From Rossellomorea aquimaris (lineage in GTDB: Bacteria > Bacillota > Bacilli > Bacillales > Bacillaceae_B), in NCBI RefSeq assembly GCF_020171925.1, contig NZ_JAIVAR010000001.1, positions 1,054,001 to 1,118,000 of the forward strand: a DNA stretch of 64,000 nt. Direction: 5' to 3'. This document shows, piece after piece, positions 31,330 to 40,854 of the stretch; the stretch's first letter is position 1, and each line of letters opens with the position of its first letter. The position numbers were made by a program, and so were the translations under genes. Under the pieces are notes generated by a model. It did not search any database and was not told where the DNA came from. It saw only the letters and a program-made list of their open reading frames with translations.

Positions 31330-32391
31330 ATGGAATTCAAGATTCAACACCTCTCTTTTTACCTCATACAGGTAGACGGTAATGGAGAGGAAGCAGAAAA
31401 ACATTTTAAGCATTTTCAAACACTGTCCACGGAACAATATGAAGAAAGCGACCTGAAGACATTCCTGGACGGCGAATTGACGAAGATTGTCAAAAGGAAG
31501 GTCGACCGCCATTCCAAATCCGATAACGCTCCCACCAAGATCGGACGTTTCATCACTGAACCAGGCCATGAATTGACGTCCAACCCGAACTATAACTTAT
31601 TTCATAAAGCAAGGTTTGCCGAGGATAAAGAGACGTTCAGGGAAGCGTGCGATCAGCTGGCCCAAATGTATATCGAAACAAGCGCGATTCGCGGCGGTGC
31701 ACTGGTCATCGCAACGGCTAAGCTGACCAAATTCTTTGATGACCCTTTTGTCTTCATCATGAAGTGTGATTTCGAACCGAAAGTCGCCCGGATCACCGAT
31801 GCATCGACCCTTATTCACAACGTCGAGATGGCCATTACCACGAAAAATATGAAATCAATCCAATACCCGTTCATGCCGGAAGAAGGAATGATGGATTCTG
31901 CCGAATTGAAAATACATCAAGCCTCCCATGCCCGTTACTTCGAGGATTTCCTTAAGTGGGTCGAATATGAAAAATCGATGCCTGAAATCGTGAAGACACA
32001 AGTGTACGGGATGGTCAAAGAACATATTGAAGAGACCTATGTGGAAGAAAGCGATGAGCGCGTCGAATTTGAACAAGCGATGGAAGAATGGGCCATCAGT
32101 CCGAAACGGGAACTGCAGGAGCGCTTCTCCACCGAACAGGTTGTCGAGGCAACCACTCAGATTGTGGAACAGTCACCGGAAGTGGAATTAAAAATGAAGC
32201 TTGACCATGTTTCAGTCAAAGCCCTACTTTCAGACTTTGGTGACAGCATTCACTTTGCAAAAGTCAACGGTCGGTACATATTGATGATTGAAAGCGAATC
32301 CGTTACGTTCGAAAAAGGCTTCTCCCCTCTGGAATTCTTGAAGCCTGATGATCTGCACGACGTCATCGCTCGGATTCAAACGAAAGAATAG
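31330..32391 (+). CDS. DUF3900 family protein
   Basis: This 353-residue soluble protein has the pattern of the Bacillus DUF3900 family: FKIQHLSFYLIQVDGNGEEA at the start, IRGGALVIATAKLTKFFDDP in the middle and IHFAKVNGRYILMIESESVT near the end. The first half resembles nucleoid-associated proteins (NdpA type) in general plan, but I cannot prove the relation. The start ATG at 31330 follows TGGAGTCGGAAT, and an ATG 18 bases earlier has no binding site. Function is unknown. It is a single transcription unit behind a clear promoter. Confidence 0.7.
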   Translation: MEFKIQHLSFYLIQVDGNGEEAEKHFKHFQTLSTEQYEESDLKTFLDGELTKIVKRKVDRHSKSDNAPTKIGRFITEPGHELTSNPNYNLFHKARFAEDKETFREACDQLAQMYIETSAIRGGALVIATAKLTKFFDDPFVFIMKCDFEPKVARITDASTLIHNVEMAITTKNMKSIQYPFMPEEGMMDSAELKIHQASHARYFEDFLKWVEYEKSMPEIVKTQVYGMVKEHIEETYVEESDERVEFEQAMEEWAISPKRELQERFSTEQVVEATTQIVEQSPEVELKMKLDHVSVKALLSDFGDSIHFAKVNGRYILMIESESVTFEKGFSPLEFLKPDDLHDVIARIQTKE

Positions 32392-32501
32392 ACGCGTATT
32401 GCCACAGATCCTGTGGCTTTTTCTTTTGGGAAAAATAGCTTGTTAAACATACGTGACTCAACTAAAATAGTAAGAAAATTCATATTTTAGGAGAAACGAC
32501 C

Positions 32502-33326
32502 ATGCTGACAACAAAACAACTCCATGACATTAAACAACTTCAGGAACTATGCGAAAAAAACGAAAAGATCAAGTTGAAGCTTAATTGGGATATGCTTCAA
32601 AGTCGAGAGTCTCATCAGGATGATTATTTCCATTATGAACATGATGAGCTCATCGGATATCTTGCCCTATACGGATTCGGCGACCAATACGAGCTCTGCG
32701 GAATGGTTCATCCCCTTTTCAGGAAAAAGGGGATCTTCAAAGGGATGTTTCATCAGGCATTGACTTCATTGAAGGCACGCGACGCACACTCGCTCCTGAT
32801 CAACACGCCCGGCACATCATCATCAGGCAAAGGCTTTGCCGAAGCAATCCGTGCACGATACGACTTCACGGAATATGAGATGAAATGGGACCCTCGACAT
32901 CCGATGCCTGATTCCGGAAACGTATCGACAAGAGAAATGATGGAGGATGATATCCCTTACTGCATCAAACTAGATATCGACTGCTTCGGTCAGAAACGCT
33001 CCGACGCTGAAGCGATGCTGAAACAGACCCTCACCGAGACCGGACAGAGAAGCATGATGATTCTTGCCGATGGACATACGGTCGGAAAAATCCGCATTCA
33101 GCGTATGGAAGGGGAAAGCTACATATATGGATTTGCCATTGACCCCGACTATCAGGGTAGAGGCATCGGAAAGAAAGCCCTCTCACTTGTAGTCAAGGAA
33201 GAATCTCTTTGGACCAACCAAATCTTTCTCGATGTTGCAGCCACCAACAGCCGCGCGCTGAAGCTTTACGAAATGAGTGGCTTTCAAACCATCTACAGCC
33301 AGGACTATCACCAGTTTGCATTGTAA
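32502..33326 (+). CDS. GNAT-family N-acetyltransferase (two-domain)
   Basis: This 274-residue protein has a full GNAT domain in its second half (about residues 145-274), with the acetyl-CoA-binding motif DPDYQGRGIGKKALSL (fits Q/R-x2-G-x-G/A). A degenerate GNAT domain in the first half has a basic replacement (MVHPLFRKKGIFKGMFHQAL). Substrates of such double GNATs include proteins, sugars and antibiotics; here unknown. The start ATG follows AGGAGAAACGACC. The stop lies 10 bases before the strong hairpin at 33336. Confidence 0.85.
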   Translation: MLTTKQLHDIKQLQELCEKNEKIKLKLNWDMLQSRESHQDDYFHYEHDELIGYLALYGFGDQYELCGMVHPLFRKKGIFKGMFHQALTSLKARDAHSLLINTPGTSSSGKGFAEAIRARYDFTEYEMKWDPRHPMPDSGNVSTREMMEDDIPYCIKLDIDCFGQKRSDAEAMLKQTLTETGQRSMMILADGHTVGKIRIQRMEGESYIYGFAIDPDYQGRGIGKKALSLVVKEESLWTNQIFLDVAATNSRALKLYEMSGFQTIYSQDYHQFAL

Positions 33327-33335
33327 CTGAAATTA

Positions 33336-33368
33336 CAGTTGGAGGTGACCCGGCATCACCTCCAACTG
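33336..33368. repeat. Perfect 13-bp inverted repeat
   Basis: CAGTTGGAGGTGA / TCACCTCCAACTG with loop CCCGGCA. It sits between the GNAT stop and the phosphodiesterase stop, so it may act as a terminator for both converging genes, but neither side has a T-run. Its arms contain an anti-Shine-Dalgarno-like GGAGGTGA. Confidence 0.7.
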
Positions 33369-33370
33369 AA

Positions 33371-33865
33371 TCAAGAGTAAAATGCATGCGAGATCGACCA
33401 CCGGGTGCGATCTTCGATTTCAAGCACGCCGTGGGAAAACATCGGCACCCTCCGTTTATCTGTCGGAGAACCGGGATTGAAGAGCAGTACCCCGCCATGG
33501 TATCTCAGATATGGTATGTGGGAGTGACCGAAAATGACCAGGTCCACATCTTCGCCTTTGAACGCTTCCTCTGCCCTCTTTTCAGTCGTCTTTCCTTTCC
33601 CGTCCCCATGAACAATTCCGATCCTTACATCATTGATGACCGTCACCCTCTTATCAGGTAGTACACGTTTAATATCATGGCCATCCACATTCCCTGCCAC
33701 ACCGATTAATTCACCAAATTCCTTCAACCTGTTATACACTTCTAAGTCTTGAAAATCTCCCCCATGTATGATGAGTTCGCTTTCTTTCAAATCAGCTATT
33801 AGTTCCTCCGGAAAGCACCTTCCCTTCCTCTGCATATGGGTGTCAGATAAGACCGTTATTTTCAC
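33371..33865 (-). CDS. Metallophosphoesterase (MJ0936/YfcE family)
   Basis: This protein of about 164 residues carries all phosphoesterase metal motifs in order: SDTH (residues 7-10), then GGDF, GNVDGH, and GHSH near the C-terminus. The family contains YfcE and MJ0936, phosphodiesterases of unknown natural substrate. GGGAGGATCAACA precedes the GTG at 33865; the longer frame begins in the noncoding space. It is probably a single gene. Confidence 0.9.
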   Translation of the reverse strand: MKITVLSDTHMQRKGRCFPEELIADLKESELIIHGGDFQDLEVYNRLKEFGELIGVAGNVDGHDIKRVLPDKRVTVINDVRIGIVHGDGKGKTTEKRAEEAFKGEDVDLVIFGHSHIPYLRYHGGVLLFNPGSPTDKRRVPMFSHGVLEIEDRTRWSISHAFYS

Positions 33866-33983
33866 TGTTGATCCTCCCTTTCCTTTCACATTTAGAATGT
33901 ACAACTAGGATTTCCACTATGATGTTTCAAATGGAATCCGAGGTGGAATGATGAAAGTATTACGAATAGAAAGTGGGGATCAC

Positions 33984-34583
33984 ATGCCTTTTTCCTTGCA
34001 GAAACAATTCAGAGAGCCAAAAGGGCTGATGGGATGGATCGTTGGAAAAATCATGGAGTTCGATAACCGCCGGATCAATAAATGGTCCATACAACGTATC
34101 CCCATCCGGAAGGGGGATCACATCCTTGAGGTCGGCTTCGGACCAGGGTATTGCATTGATCGGATAATGAAAAAGCATCCCGGGACTGCTGTTGATGGTG
34201 TCGATCTCTCTCCCACTATGATGGATACGGCCAATCATAAAAACAAAAAGGCAGTAGATGAAGGAAGGGTCCGCTTGTTTGTCCATGATATTTGCGAATT
34301 TCAGCCGGATAATGTGCAGTATGATCATATTTTCTCAGTGAATAATTATCCTCTCTGGTCAGACAAACAAAAGGCTTTGTCCCATTTGTTTCAGATGATG
34401 AAGCCTGAAGGGACGCTCCTCATTACCGTCCAGCCCCGTGGGGAGGAGGAACGAGACAGCAGGGCCCGTAACTATGCCGATGAAATCTCCGGGGAATTGG
34501 CTACTGCCGGTTTCAAAAACATCGATATACAGTATAAAAACGTGCGACCAGCTTTGACTGTCTCATTATCATGTACGAAATGA
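33984..34583 (+). CDS. Class I SAM-dependent methyltransferase
   Basis: This protein of about 199 residues has motif I LEVGFGPGYCIDRIMKKHPG (about 46-65), the AdoMet-binding glycine-rich loop, then VDGVDLSPTMMDTANHKNKK and the motif-IV-like NNYPLWSDKQKA region. It methylates an unknown small molecule or protein. The ATG at 33984 follows AAGTGGGGATCAC; an upstream ATG at 33948 lacks spacing. It is transcribed alone. Confidence 0.88.
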   Translation: MPFSLQKQFREPKGLMGWIVGKIMEFDNRRINKWSIQRIPIRKGDHILEVGFGPGYCIDRIMKKHPGTAVDGVDLSPTMMDTANHKNKKAVDEGRVRLFVHDICEFQPDNVQYDHIFSVNNYPLWSDKQKALSHLFQMMKPEGTLLITVQPRGEEERDSRARNYADEISGELATAGFKNIDIQYKNVRPALTVSLSCTK

Positions 34584-34615
34584 AGTTAAAACTCCCCGAG
34601 CGAACAAGGGAATCC

Positions 34616-34975
34616 TTATCCTGTGCACATCATTAAGAGATTTCCATTTAAGTCCCTGAAATTAAAGTAAGAGAACTCCGGGAATGTGATGATGTTTGAT
34701 TGGATTTGTACACCTTCCTTGGAGAAATCATCATACACTTTTTCAATGTCTTCAGTGTGAATGTTGCAGATCGGGACCGTGGACGGGGACGGGGTGAATC
34801 CGTCTTCCTTTTCAAGCGTCAGGGATGTCTCCCCCATGGCAAATGTATAGACCGGCAATGTATTGATTGAATGATATTGCTCTGGATCGATGGTCAAACC
34901 AAGCACATCTCCATACCAGTCAACGGATTCCTTCAAGTCAGCGACAGGGATAAAAACGGTATTGATCTTACTCAT
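34616..34975 (-). CDS. VOC superfamily protein
   Basis: This protein of about 119 residues has the paired beta-alpha-beta-beta-beta plan of glyoxalase/bleomycin-resistance proteins, opening INTVFIPVADLKESVDWYGD and ending FPEFSYFNFRDLNGNLLMMC. The metal-ligand positions are partly replaced (V-F-I in place of the usual H), so it may bind a ligand rather than catalyse with metal. The start is placed at the third ATG because AGGAGG lies seven bases before it. It is 12 bases downstream of the S66 peptidase stop, so the two are cotranscribed. Confidence 0.82.
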   Translation of the reverse strand: MSKINTVFIPVADLKESVDWYGDVLGLTIDPEQYHSINTLPVYTFAMGETSLTLEKEDGFTPSPSTVPICNIHTEDIEKVYDDFSKEGVQIQSNIITFPEFSYFNFRDLNGNLLMMCTG

Positions 34976-34987
34976 CATCATTCCTCC

Positions 34988-35992
34988 TTATGTAACGGGA
35001 TGTTCCAGTAATCGAAGGTGGACCCCGTCTGTTCCTGCCCGCAATCTACATCGAATACCGTTCGGCAGGATGAACATCGGATCAGTGTGGCCGAAGTCGA
35101 GATCGGTCACGATCGGAAAGGTATACCCTTCCGTCACTCGTTTTACCATTGATGAAAGTTGATCCTCCTTAAACCCTACATTTTCATGAAATCTTCCGAT
35201 GACCAGTCCACTTATTTTCGAATAAACGCCCAAATGCCTTAATTGAGTCAAATAACGATCAATGGAAGATGGCGTCTCTTCGGGGTCATCTTCAATGAAT
35301 AGAATCGAACCTTCTAGATCAGGAAAATAGTCGGTGCCTGCCAACAAGAGCAAGGTTCCTACGTTTCCCGCAAACACCCTTCCCTCTGCCGAACCTTCAT
35401 TGATGATGGAAGGTCCTCCATTCGTGATCCCTTGTCTGGGACGATCATCTTCTTCATCCCACCAAAGATGCTCCATGATCATATGATCGGAATGCTGATA
35501 CTCAATTTTCTCCCCTTCCACGAGCGTCTTGAGGAAATATTCCTTCGTGTAGGGAAGTATCCCACCGTATTCTCCGAACTGAGGAAGAATCGCTGGTCCA
35601 AGATACGTTGTCATGCCAGTCTTTGTATAAATGGCGGTGTGTAGGGCGGTGATATCACTGTACCCCATGAAGATCTTTGGGTGTTCTCGGATGAGACCGT
35701 AGTCCAATTTTTCAAGTAGTTGATGGGAGCATGTCCCCCCGATCGTGGTGATGATCGCCTTTACTTCAGGATCCTTGAAGAGTTCATGAAGGTCGGCCAC
35801 TCTATCGTCAATGGAACCCGCCATATACTCCATCGCCCTTCTCGTATGTTCTCCCACCTTCACCTTGAACCCAAGGTGCTTCAGTTCTTCAATGCCCCTC
35901 TTTAATCGTCGGGGACAATAGGCAGCCACCGGTGAAGAAGGGGAGCAGATCCCGATGGTATCTCCCTTTTGAAGTTTTGCCGGAATGTTCAT
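34988..35992 (-). CDS. S66-family peptidase (LD-carboxypeptidase/MccF-like)
   Basis: This protein of about 334 residues has the family start LQKGDTIGICSPSSPVAAYC, the nucleophile in FMGYSDITALHTAIY (Ser), and the later acidic partner region LFIEDDPEE with the histidine in DLDFGHTDPMF. S66 enzymes cleave L,D- or X-Glu-type amide bonds; MccF-like members inactivate peptide-nucleotide toxins. Substrate here is unknown. The start at 35992 follows AAAGGATATTGAAC; the extended frame to 36022 is less likely. It is the first gene of the unit with the VOC gene. Confidence 0.87.
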   Translation of the reverse strand: MNIPAKLQKGDTIGICSPSSPVAAYCPRRLKRGIEELKHLGFKVKVGEHTRRAMEYMAGSIDDRVADLHELFKDPEVKAIITTIGGTCSHQLLEKLDYGLIREHPKIFMGYSDITALHTAIYTKTGMTTYLGPAILPQFGEYGGILPYTKEYFLKTLVEGEKIEYQHSDHMIMEHLWWDEEDDRPRQGITNGGPSIINEGSAEGRVFAGNVGTLLLLAGTDYFPDLEGSILFIEDDPEETPSSIDRYLTQLRHLGVYSKISGLVIGRFHENVGFKEDQLSSMVKRVTEGYTFPIVTDLDFGHTDPMFILPNGIRCRLRAGTDGVHLRLLEHPVT

Positions 35993-36078
35993 GTTCAATA
36001 TCCTTTCTACTACCAATTCCAATATACAGATTCAGATTAACTGAATTTTCCAAACGGTTCAAGTATGTACTTATTAAA

Positions 36079-36112
36079 AAACAGCCAGCCCTTCGATAAG
36101 GACTGACTGTTT
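36079..36112 (-). terminator. Terminator of the small lipoprotein gene
   Basis: On the minus strand, AAACAGTCAGTCC pairs with GGGCTGGCTGTTT over about 13 positions (with G-U pairs) and is followed by TTTTTAATAA. It lies six bases after the stop at 36118. Confidence 0.72.
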
Positions 36113-36117
36113 GTTCA

Positions 36118-36285
36118 TTATTGTTCAGCGTTGCTATCTTCAGTTGTGTCTTCTGTATTGGATTCTTCATCCATTTGCTCTTCCGTTCCATTATCTTCTT
36201 CATTGTCACTGCTGCATCCTGCTGCAAAACCGATTACTGATACCGACATTAAAAGCATGAAAAACCATTTCTTCATTGATTTCAT
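36118..36285 (-). CDS. 55-residue acidic lipoprotein
   Basis: The 56-codon frame starts at 36285 with AGGAGGCTATAACAA upstream. It has a signal peptide (MKSMKKWFFMLLMSVSVIGF), lipobox FAAGC, and a mature part of only about 31 residues, almost all acidic and polar (SSDNEEDNGTEEQMDEESNT, then EDTTEDSNAEQ). Such short acidic lipoproteins occur in Bacillus, but I know no function. It is a single gene with its own terminator at 36079-36112. It lies 140 bases from the trp operon end and is not part of it. Confidence 0.7.
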   Translation of the reverse strand: MKSMKKWFFMLLMSVSVIGFAAGCSSDNEEDNGTEEQMDEESNTEDTTEDSNAEQ

Positions 36286-36424
36286 TTGTTATAGCCTCCT
36301 AGTAAGATGCATTTGTACTACACCTCTACTATATCGATTTTCCATCGAGAAAGAAGGCTTTTTACCAATTATTAACTTATCTTTAGGATGGCTTTACACT
36401 AGTCCAATAAAATTAACAGAATAC

Positions 36425-37219
36425 TCATAATTTTATGGGACTACTCATTTTGGCTGCATCCATCAACTCCTTGATGCTACTTACATTCTCTTCTTGCAGG
36501 AGGTCGATGATCCTGCTACCCACGATGACACCGTCACAATCACGGGTCATTTCCCTTACGTGTTCAGGGGTTGAAATACCGAAGCCTGCAAGCACGGGCA
36601 CTTGACTATATCGTTTAAGTACTTGAAGATGATTTCCAATGTTTTCATTGACTGCGCTCCTTGCACCGGTCGTACCATTGATGGTCACGGCATAGAGGAA
36701 CCCTTCCGTCAGTGCAGCAAGTTCACGGATCCTTTCTTCCGAGCTCGTCAGCGTTGCAAGCTGGATGATGGCGATGCCATGTTCTTCGGCTGGGGAAGCG
36801 ATCAGGTCCCTGTGCTCTGCAGGGAGGTCGGGGATAATTACCCCATCCACGCCCACTTCTTCACAGCGGCTGAAAAAGCGTTCGATCCCGTATTTATAAA
36901 GGGGATTGATGTAGGTCATGAATACCAACGGAATGCCGATTTCCCCTCTTCTTCCGGCCAATTCATCCAGAACATACTGAAGGCTGACCCCGTTTTCCAA
37001 AGCCCTCTTCCCTGCCCGCTGGATGGTGGGTCCGTCCGCTACAGGATCCGAAAACGGGATCCCGATCTCGATTGCCGTCGCACCTGATTCTTCAAGCAGT
37101 TTCAACGAGTCGATCAACCCATCAATCCCGCCATCCCCGGCCATGATGTAAGGGATGAATAACTTATTCCCTTTATTCAGTTCCTTTTGAAAAGCCTGCT
37201 CCATGAAATCTTTACCCAT
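36425..37219 (-). CDS. trpA: Tryptophan synthase alpha chain
   Basis: This 264-residue TIM-barrel enzyme cleaves indole-3-glycerol phosphate to indole, which is passed to TrpB. The conserved active-site stretch [20 protein letters not shown] contains the catalytic Glu (E in AIEIG) and Asp (SDPVADG). GTTGARSAV and [10 protein letters not shown] are the phosphate-binding loops. It is the last gene of trpEGDCFBA and overlaps trpB by eight bases. No terminator was identified in the 140 bases downstream. Confidence 0.97.
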   Translation of the reverse strand: MGKDFMEQAFQKELNKGNKLFIPYIMAGDGGIDGLIDSLKLLEESGATAIEIGIPFSDPVADGPTIQRAGKRALENGVSLQYVLDELAGRRGEIGIPLVFMTYINPLYKYGIERFFSRCEEVGVDGVIIPDLPAEHRDLIASPAEEHGIAIIQLATLTSSEERIRELAALTEGFLYAVTINGTTGARSAVNENIGNHLQVLKRYSQVPVLAGFGISTPEHVREMTRDCDGVIVGSRIIDLLQEENVSSIKELMDAAKMSSPIKL

Positions 37220-38420
37220 TGTGATGCCCCCCTAGCAACTCTTTAACTTGTTCTACATCTTTGTCCCCTCTGCCCGAGAGACAGATGACGATTGATTCTT
37301 CACTATTCATCTTTTTTGCGAGCTTCACTGCATATGCAACTGCATGAGAGCTCTCAAGCGCAGGGATGATGCCCTCTGTCTGACAGAGAAGCTGGAACGC
37401 ATCAAGCGCTTCTTGATCGGTAATGGATGTATACTTGACTCGATCGATTTCTTTGAGGAAACTATGCTCCGGTCCCACCCCCGGATAATCAAGACCTGCA
37501 GATACTGAATGTGCTTCCTGGATCTGCCCATCATCATCTTGAAGCAAGTACATCAGACTGCCGTGTAAAATCCCTGGACTTCCGAGCGTAAGGGTAGCCG
37601 CATGTTTATTGGAGTCAATCCCTGCCCCTGCAGCTTCAACCCCATACAAGTCCACTTCCTTATCATCGATGAACGGATGGAACATCCCCATTGCATTGCT
37701 TCCGCCGCCGATACACGCCACAATGGCATCTGGAAGTGTATGTTCCTTCTCGAGGAATTGTTTCTTCGTCTCTTTCCCGATCACACTTTGAAAATCCCGT
37801 ACCATCTTCGGAAACGGATGCGGACCAAGAACCGATCCGATGATGTAGTGGGTGTCTTCAACATTGGCAACCCAGTAACGTAGCGCCTCATTCACGGCAT
37901 CTTTCAGGGTAGCGCTCCCAGATGTGACACCGACCACTTTCGCACCAAGGAGCTCCATGCGGAAAACGTTCAGTTTCTGCCTTCTGATATCCTCTTCCCC
38001 CATGAAAATCACGCATTCGAGGTTCAATAACGCACACACCGTCGCCGTTGCCACCCCATGCTGGCCCGCACCGGTCTCGGCGACGATCTTCCGCTTGCCC
38101 ATCCGTTCAGCGAGCAACGCCTGGCCAATCGTGTTATTGATCTTGTGGGCTCCCGTATGATTCAGGTCCTCTCTCTTAAGATAGATCTTTGCCCCGCCGA
38201 TCCGCTTTGATAGATTTTCAGCGAAATAGAGGGGGTTCTCCCTTCCGATGTAATCCTTCAAATAGTATTGAAGTTTCCGATGGAATTCCTCATCCTTCAA
38301 AGCTTCCTCATAAGCCGCTTCGAGTTCTTTGACCGCCGTCATCAATGTTTCCGGGACAAATCTGCCCCCGAATTGTCCGAATAATCCTTTTTGGTCAGGC
38401 TGTGCATACATCATGTTCAT
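37212..38420 (-). CDS. trpB: Tryptophan synthase beta chain
   Basis: This 402-residue PLP enzyme joins indole and serine to give tryptophan. The PLP lysine lies in [17 protein letters not shown] (HK). [10 protein letters not shown] is the phosphate cup, and [15 protein letters not shown] the start. The length is normal. The frame overlaps trpF by four bases and trpA by eight. GGAAAGCGGGGA precedes the start, and the first few codons (MNMMYAQPD) are a lead-in. Confidence 0.97.
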   Translation of the reverse strand: MNMMYAQPDQKGLFGQFGGRFVPETLMTAVKELEAAYEEALKDEEFHRKLQYYLKDYIGRENPLYFAENLSKRIGGAKIYLKREDLNHTGAHKINNTIGQALLAERMGKRKIVAETGAGQHGVATATVCALLNLECVIFMGEEDIRRQKLNVFRMELLGAKVVGVTSGSATLKDAVNEALRYWVANVEDTHYIIGSVLGPHPFPKMVRDFQSVIGKETKKQFLEKEHTLPDAIVACIGGGSNAMGMFHPFIDDKEVDLYGVEAAGAGIDSNKHAATLTLGSPGILHGSLMYLLQDDDGQIQEAHSVSAGLDYPGVGPEHSFLKEIDRVKYTSITDQEALDAFQLLCQTEGIIPALESSHAVAYAVKLAKKMNSEESIVICLSGRGDKDVEQVKELLGGHHNG

Positions 38421-39043
38421 TCCCCGCTTTCCTTATTAATGGCTTTTACTTCTTCTATGAATTCTTTTATTAACCGTTCATCTTTTCTCCCGTTGCGTTC
38501 CACTCCACTTGACACATCCACCATATAAGGCTTCACCTTCCTGATTGCCTCAGAGATATTATTTTTCCTTAAACCTCCAGCCAGGATCAGTCTCCGGTCA
38601 GTTGCTTCATGACCGCTAAGATAATCCCAGTCAAATGAGGTCCCATTGCCTCCCCTGAACGGTCCTTTTCCACTATCGACGAGAATCATCTCATTCCCGT
38701 AACGGGTTACAGCCTCGAGATCGTCCCTGTCTTTAATGGAAATTGCTTTGATGAATGGAATGGTTAACTCTTTGCAAAATTCAGGGCTTTCATCTCCGTG
38801 AAGCTGGACATAGTCCAAACCTGCCGTTTTCGCCGCGTGTAGCAGTTCACTCTTTGTTGCATTTACAAACACACCGATCTTCAATACCTCATTGGGAAGC
38901 GAAGCAGAGATGGCAGCTGCCTTTTCAAGCGCGATCCTCCGCTTACTCTCTGCAAATACAAACCCTATTGCATCGACTCCCGCCTCGGCTGCCCACAATG
39001 CTTCCTCCCGTTCCTGAATGCCGCATACTTTTATTTTCGTCAT
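38417..39043 (-). CDS. trpF: Phosphoribosylanthranilate isomerase
   Basis: This 208-residue single TIM barrel has the catalytic cysteine of the opening [18 protein letters not shown], then [22 protein letters not shown] and the phosphate-binding end [17 protein letters not shown]. It isomerises N-(5-phosphoribosyl)anthranilate. It overlaps trpC by four bases (ATGA) and trpB by four. Confidence 0.95.
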   Translation of the reverse strand: MTKIKVCGIQEREEALWAAEAGVDAIGFVFAESKRRIALEKAAAISASLPNEVLKIGVFVNATKSELLHAAKTAGLDYVQLHGDESPEFCKELTIPFIKAISIKDRDDLEAVTRYGNEMILVDSGKGPFRGGNGTSFDWDYLSGHEATDRRLILAGGLRKNNISEAIRKVKPYMVDVSSGVERNGRKDERLIKEFIEEVKAINKESGE

Positions 39044-39828
39044 TGGCGTTCATCCTTCTGCACCCGCAAGGAAGCTAACGTTTCCCCGGCGTCTTCGCTC
39101 CTCATCAATGTCTCCCCGACCAGTACACCGTGTGCACCGGCTTTCGACACCCTTTCTGAGTCGTGTGGGGATCCTATCCCACTCTCACTGATGAGGACGA
39201 TTTCATCATCGCTAACTATCCTTGCCAACCTTTCCGTCACATCCAGTTTCACCTCGAAGGTCTTTAGGTTGCGGTTATTGATGCCGATGATCTTTGCACC
39301 TAGTTCTAACGCTGTCTTCATTTCACTTTCATCATGTACCTCCACAAGGACCTCAAGCCCCTGTTCTTCGGCATATTGATAGAGTGATTGTAAAGCCTGC
39401 CGGTCAAGAGCGGCTACTATCAACAAAATGATATCCGCTCCTGCATCTTTGGCACGGTCGATCTGCACCCTATCAAGAATGAAATCCTTGCATAAGATCG
39501 GGATGGACACTTCCTTCCTGACCAACGCCAGGTCTTCCATCCTCCCTTTAAAAAACGGTGTATCGGTTAAGACGGAGATGGCGGCGGCACCTGCACGTTC
39601 ATAGGCTTTCGCCTGCTGTACCGGGTCCACTTCCACCTTGATATCCCCCTTTGATGGGGAAGCCCGCTTTATTTCTGCAATCACCCCTAACCGATCTGCT
39701 TTTTTCAAAGTGTCATATAATCGCCTTGTTGGTTTTGTTGATTGATGGAATAAATGGAACCCAACCTGTTTTAGTTCTTTTATTTCATCCACTTTCCGGT
39801 CAATGATTTTTTGAAGAATCGTAGACAT
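39040..39828 (-). CDS. trpC: Indole-3-glycerol phosphate synthase
   Basis: This 262-residue TIM barrel forms indole-3-glycerol phosphate. The family block VIAEIKRASPSKGDI (active-site Lys and the S-P-S-K-G motif), then AAAISVLTDTPFFKGRMEDL and CKDFILDRVQIDRAKDAGAD, with SESGIGSPHDSERV near the end, are complete. It directly adjoins trpD (one base) and overlaps trpF by four. Confidence 0.96.
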   Translation of the reverse strand: MSTILQKIIDRKVDEIKELKQVGFHLFHQSTKPTRRLYDTLKKADRLGVIAEIKRASPSKGDIKVEVDPVQQAKAYERAGAAAISVLTDTPFFKGRMEDLALVRKEVSIPILCKDFILDRVQIDRAKDAGADIILLIVAALDRQALQSLYQYAEEQGLEVLVEVHDESEMKTALELGAKIIGINNRNLKTFEVKLDVTERLARIVSDDEIVLISESGIGSPHDSERVSKAGAHGVLVGETLMRSEDAGETLASLRVQKDERQ

Positions 39829-40854
39829 TCAGATCACCTGCTTTCTTTTTGTTTCGCTATACGAGAGAAGGGTTTGAAGTGCAGCTTTTGCTTTCCCGGA
39901 CGAAATGCTGTCACGTGCTTCCTTGACACCTTCTGCAACGCTTGAAACCGTGCCATGGGCATACAATGCAATTCCTGCGTTGAATAACACCGTGTCAAGG
40001 TGCGGCCCTTCCTTTCCTTCCAAGACATCCAATAAAATGTCTGCGTTCATGTCGGAGTCCCCGCCTTCGATCATGGAATTCGGATAATGAGGGAGCCCGA
40101 CATCCTCCCCGGTCAACGTGAAGGAGGTGATGACGCCGTTCTCAAGAAGCACCAGATGGTTCTCACCAGCAAGGGATGCTTCATCCATGAAATCGGCACC
40201 GTTCAACACAATCGCTCTCCTCCTGCCAAGTTCGTCAAGTACTTTCGCCATCGTTTCGAGCATATCCCTTCTGTACACGCCAATCAGCTGCGTTTCAAGC
40301 TCCACTGGATTGGTCAGGGGCCCGATCAGATTGAAAATCGTCGGGATTTTTAATTCCTTCCTGACTTTCATGATCCGTTTCAACCCTGAATGGACGTGAG
40401 GGGCATAAAGAAAGGCGATGTTGCACTCGGTAAGCAATGAGTTGATTTCATCTTCCCTGAAGTCGAGCGACACCCCTAATCGTTCCAGTACGTCTGCGCT
40501 GCCCGTCTTGCTCGAAATGCTCCTGTTGCCATGTTTGGCAACCTTTATGCCTGCACCTGCCAGCACAAATGCACTCGTCGTACTGATATTGAAGCTATGC
40601 GACCCATCTCCACCGGTCCCACAATTATCCAGCACCCCACTTAATTTACTTCTGACAGGCATTGCTTTTTCCCTCAGTACTTCAACGAGACCCGTGATTT
40701 CATCGACTGTTTCACCTTTCATTTTCAACAGAGTCAGAAAACAGGCAATCTGGCTGTCTGTCGTTTCTTCTTTGACTAATTGCTGTACCGCTCTTCTCAT
40801 CTCATCTCTACTTAAAGAATGTCCGTTAGATAGCTTCTGCAGATACTCTTTCAC
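39829..40854 (-). CDS. trpD: Anthranilate phosphoribosyltransferase
   Basis: This 341-residue enzyme transfers phosphoribosyl from PRPP to anthranilate. The glycine-rich PRPP site NCGTGGDGSHSFNISTTSAF, KHGNRSISSKTGSADVLE and the later NGADFMDEASLAGENHL fit the family. The start overlaps trpG by 29 bases, tight coupling that suggests a physical complex between the two. It is preceded by GGGGAATAACC. Confidence 0.96.
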   Translation of the reverse strand: MKEYLQKLSNGHSLSRDEMRRAVQQLVKEETTDSQIACFLTLLKMKGETVDEITGLVEVLREKAMPVRSKLSGVLDNCGTGGDGSHSFNISTTSAFVLAGAGIKVAKHGNRSISSKTGSADVLERLGVSLDFREDEINSLLTECNIAFLYAPHVHSGLKRIMKVRKELKIPTIFNLIGPLTNPVELETQLIGVYRRDMLETMAKVLDELGRRRAIVLNGADFMDEASLAGENHLVLLENGVITSFTLTGEDVGLPHYPNSMIEGGDSDMNADILLDVLEGKEGPHLDTVLFNAGIALYAHGTVSSVAEGVKEARDSISSGKAKAALQTLLSYSETKRKQVI

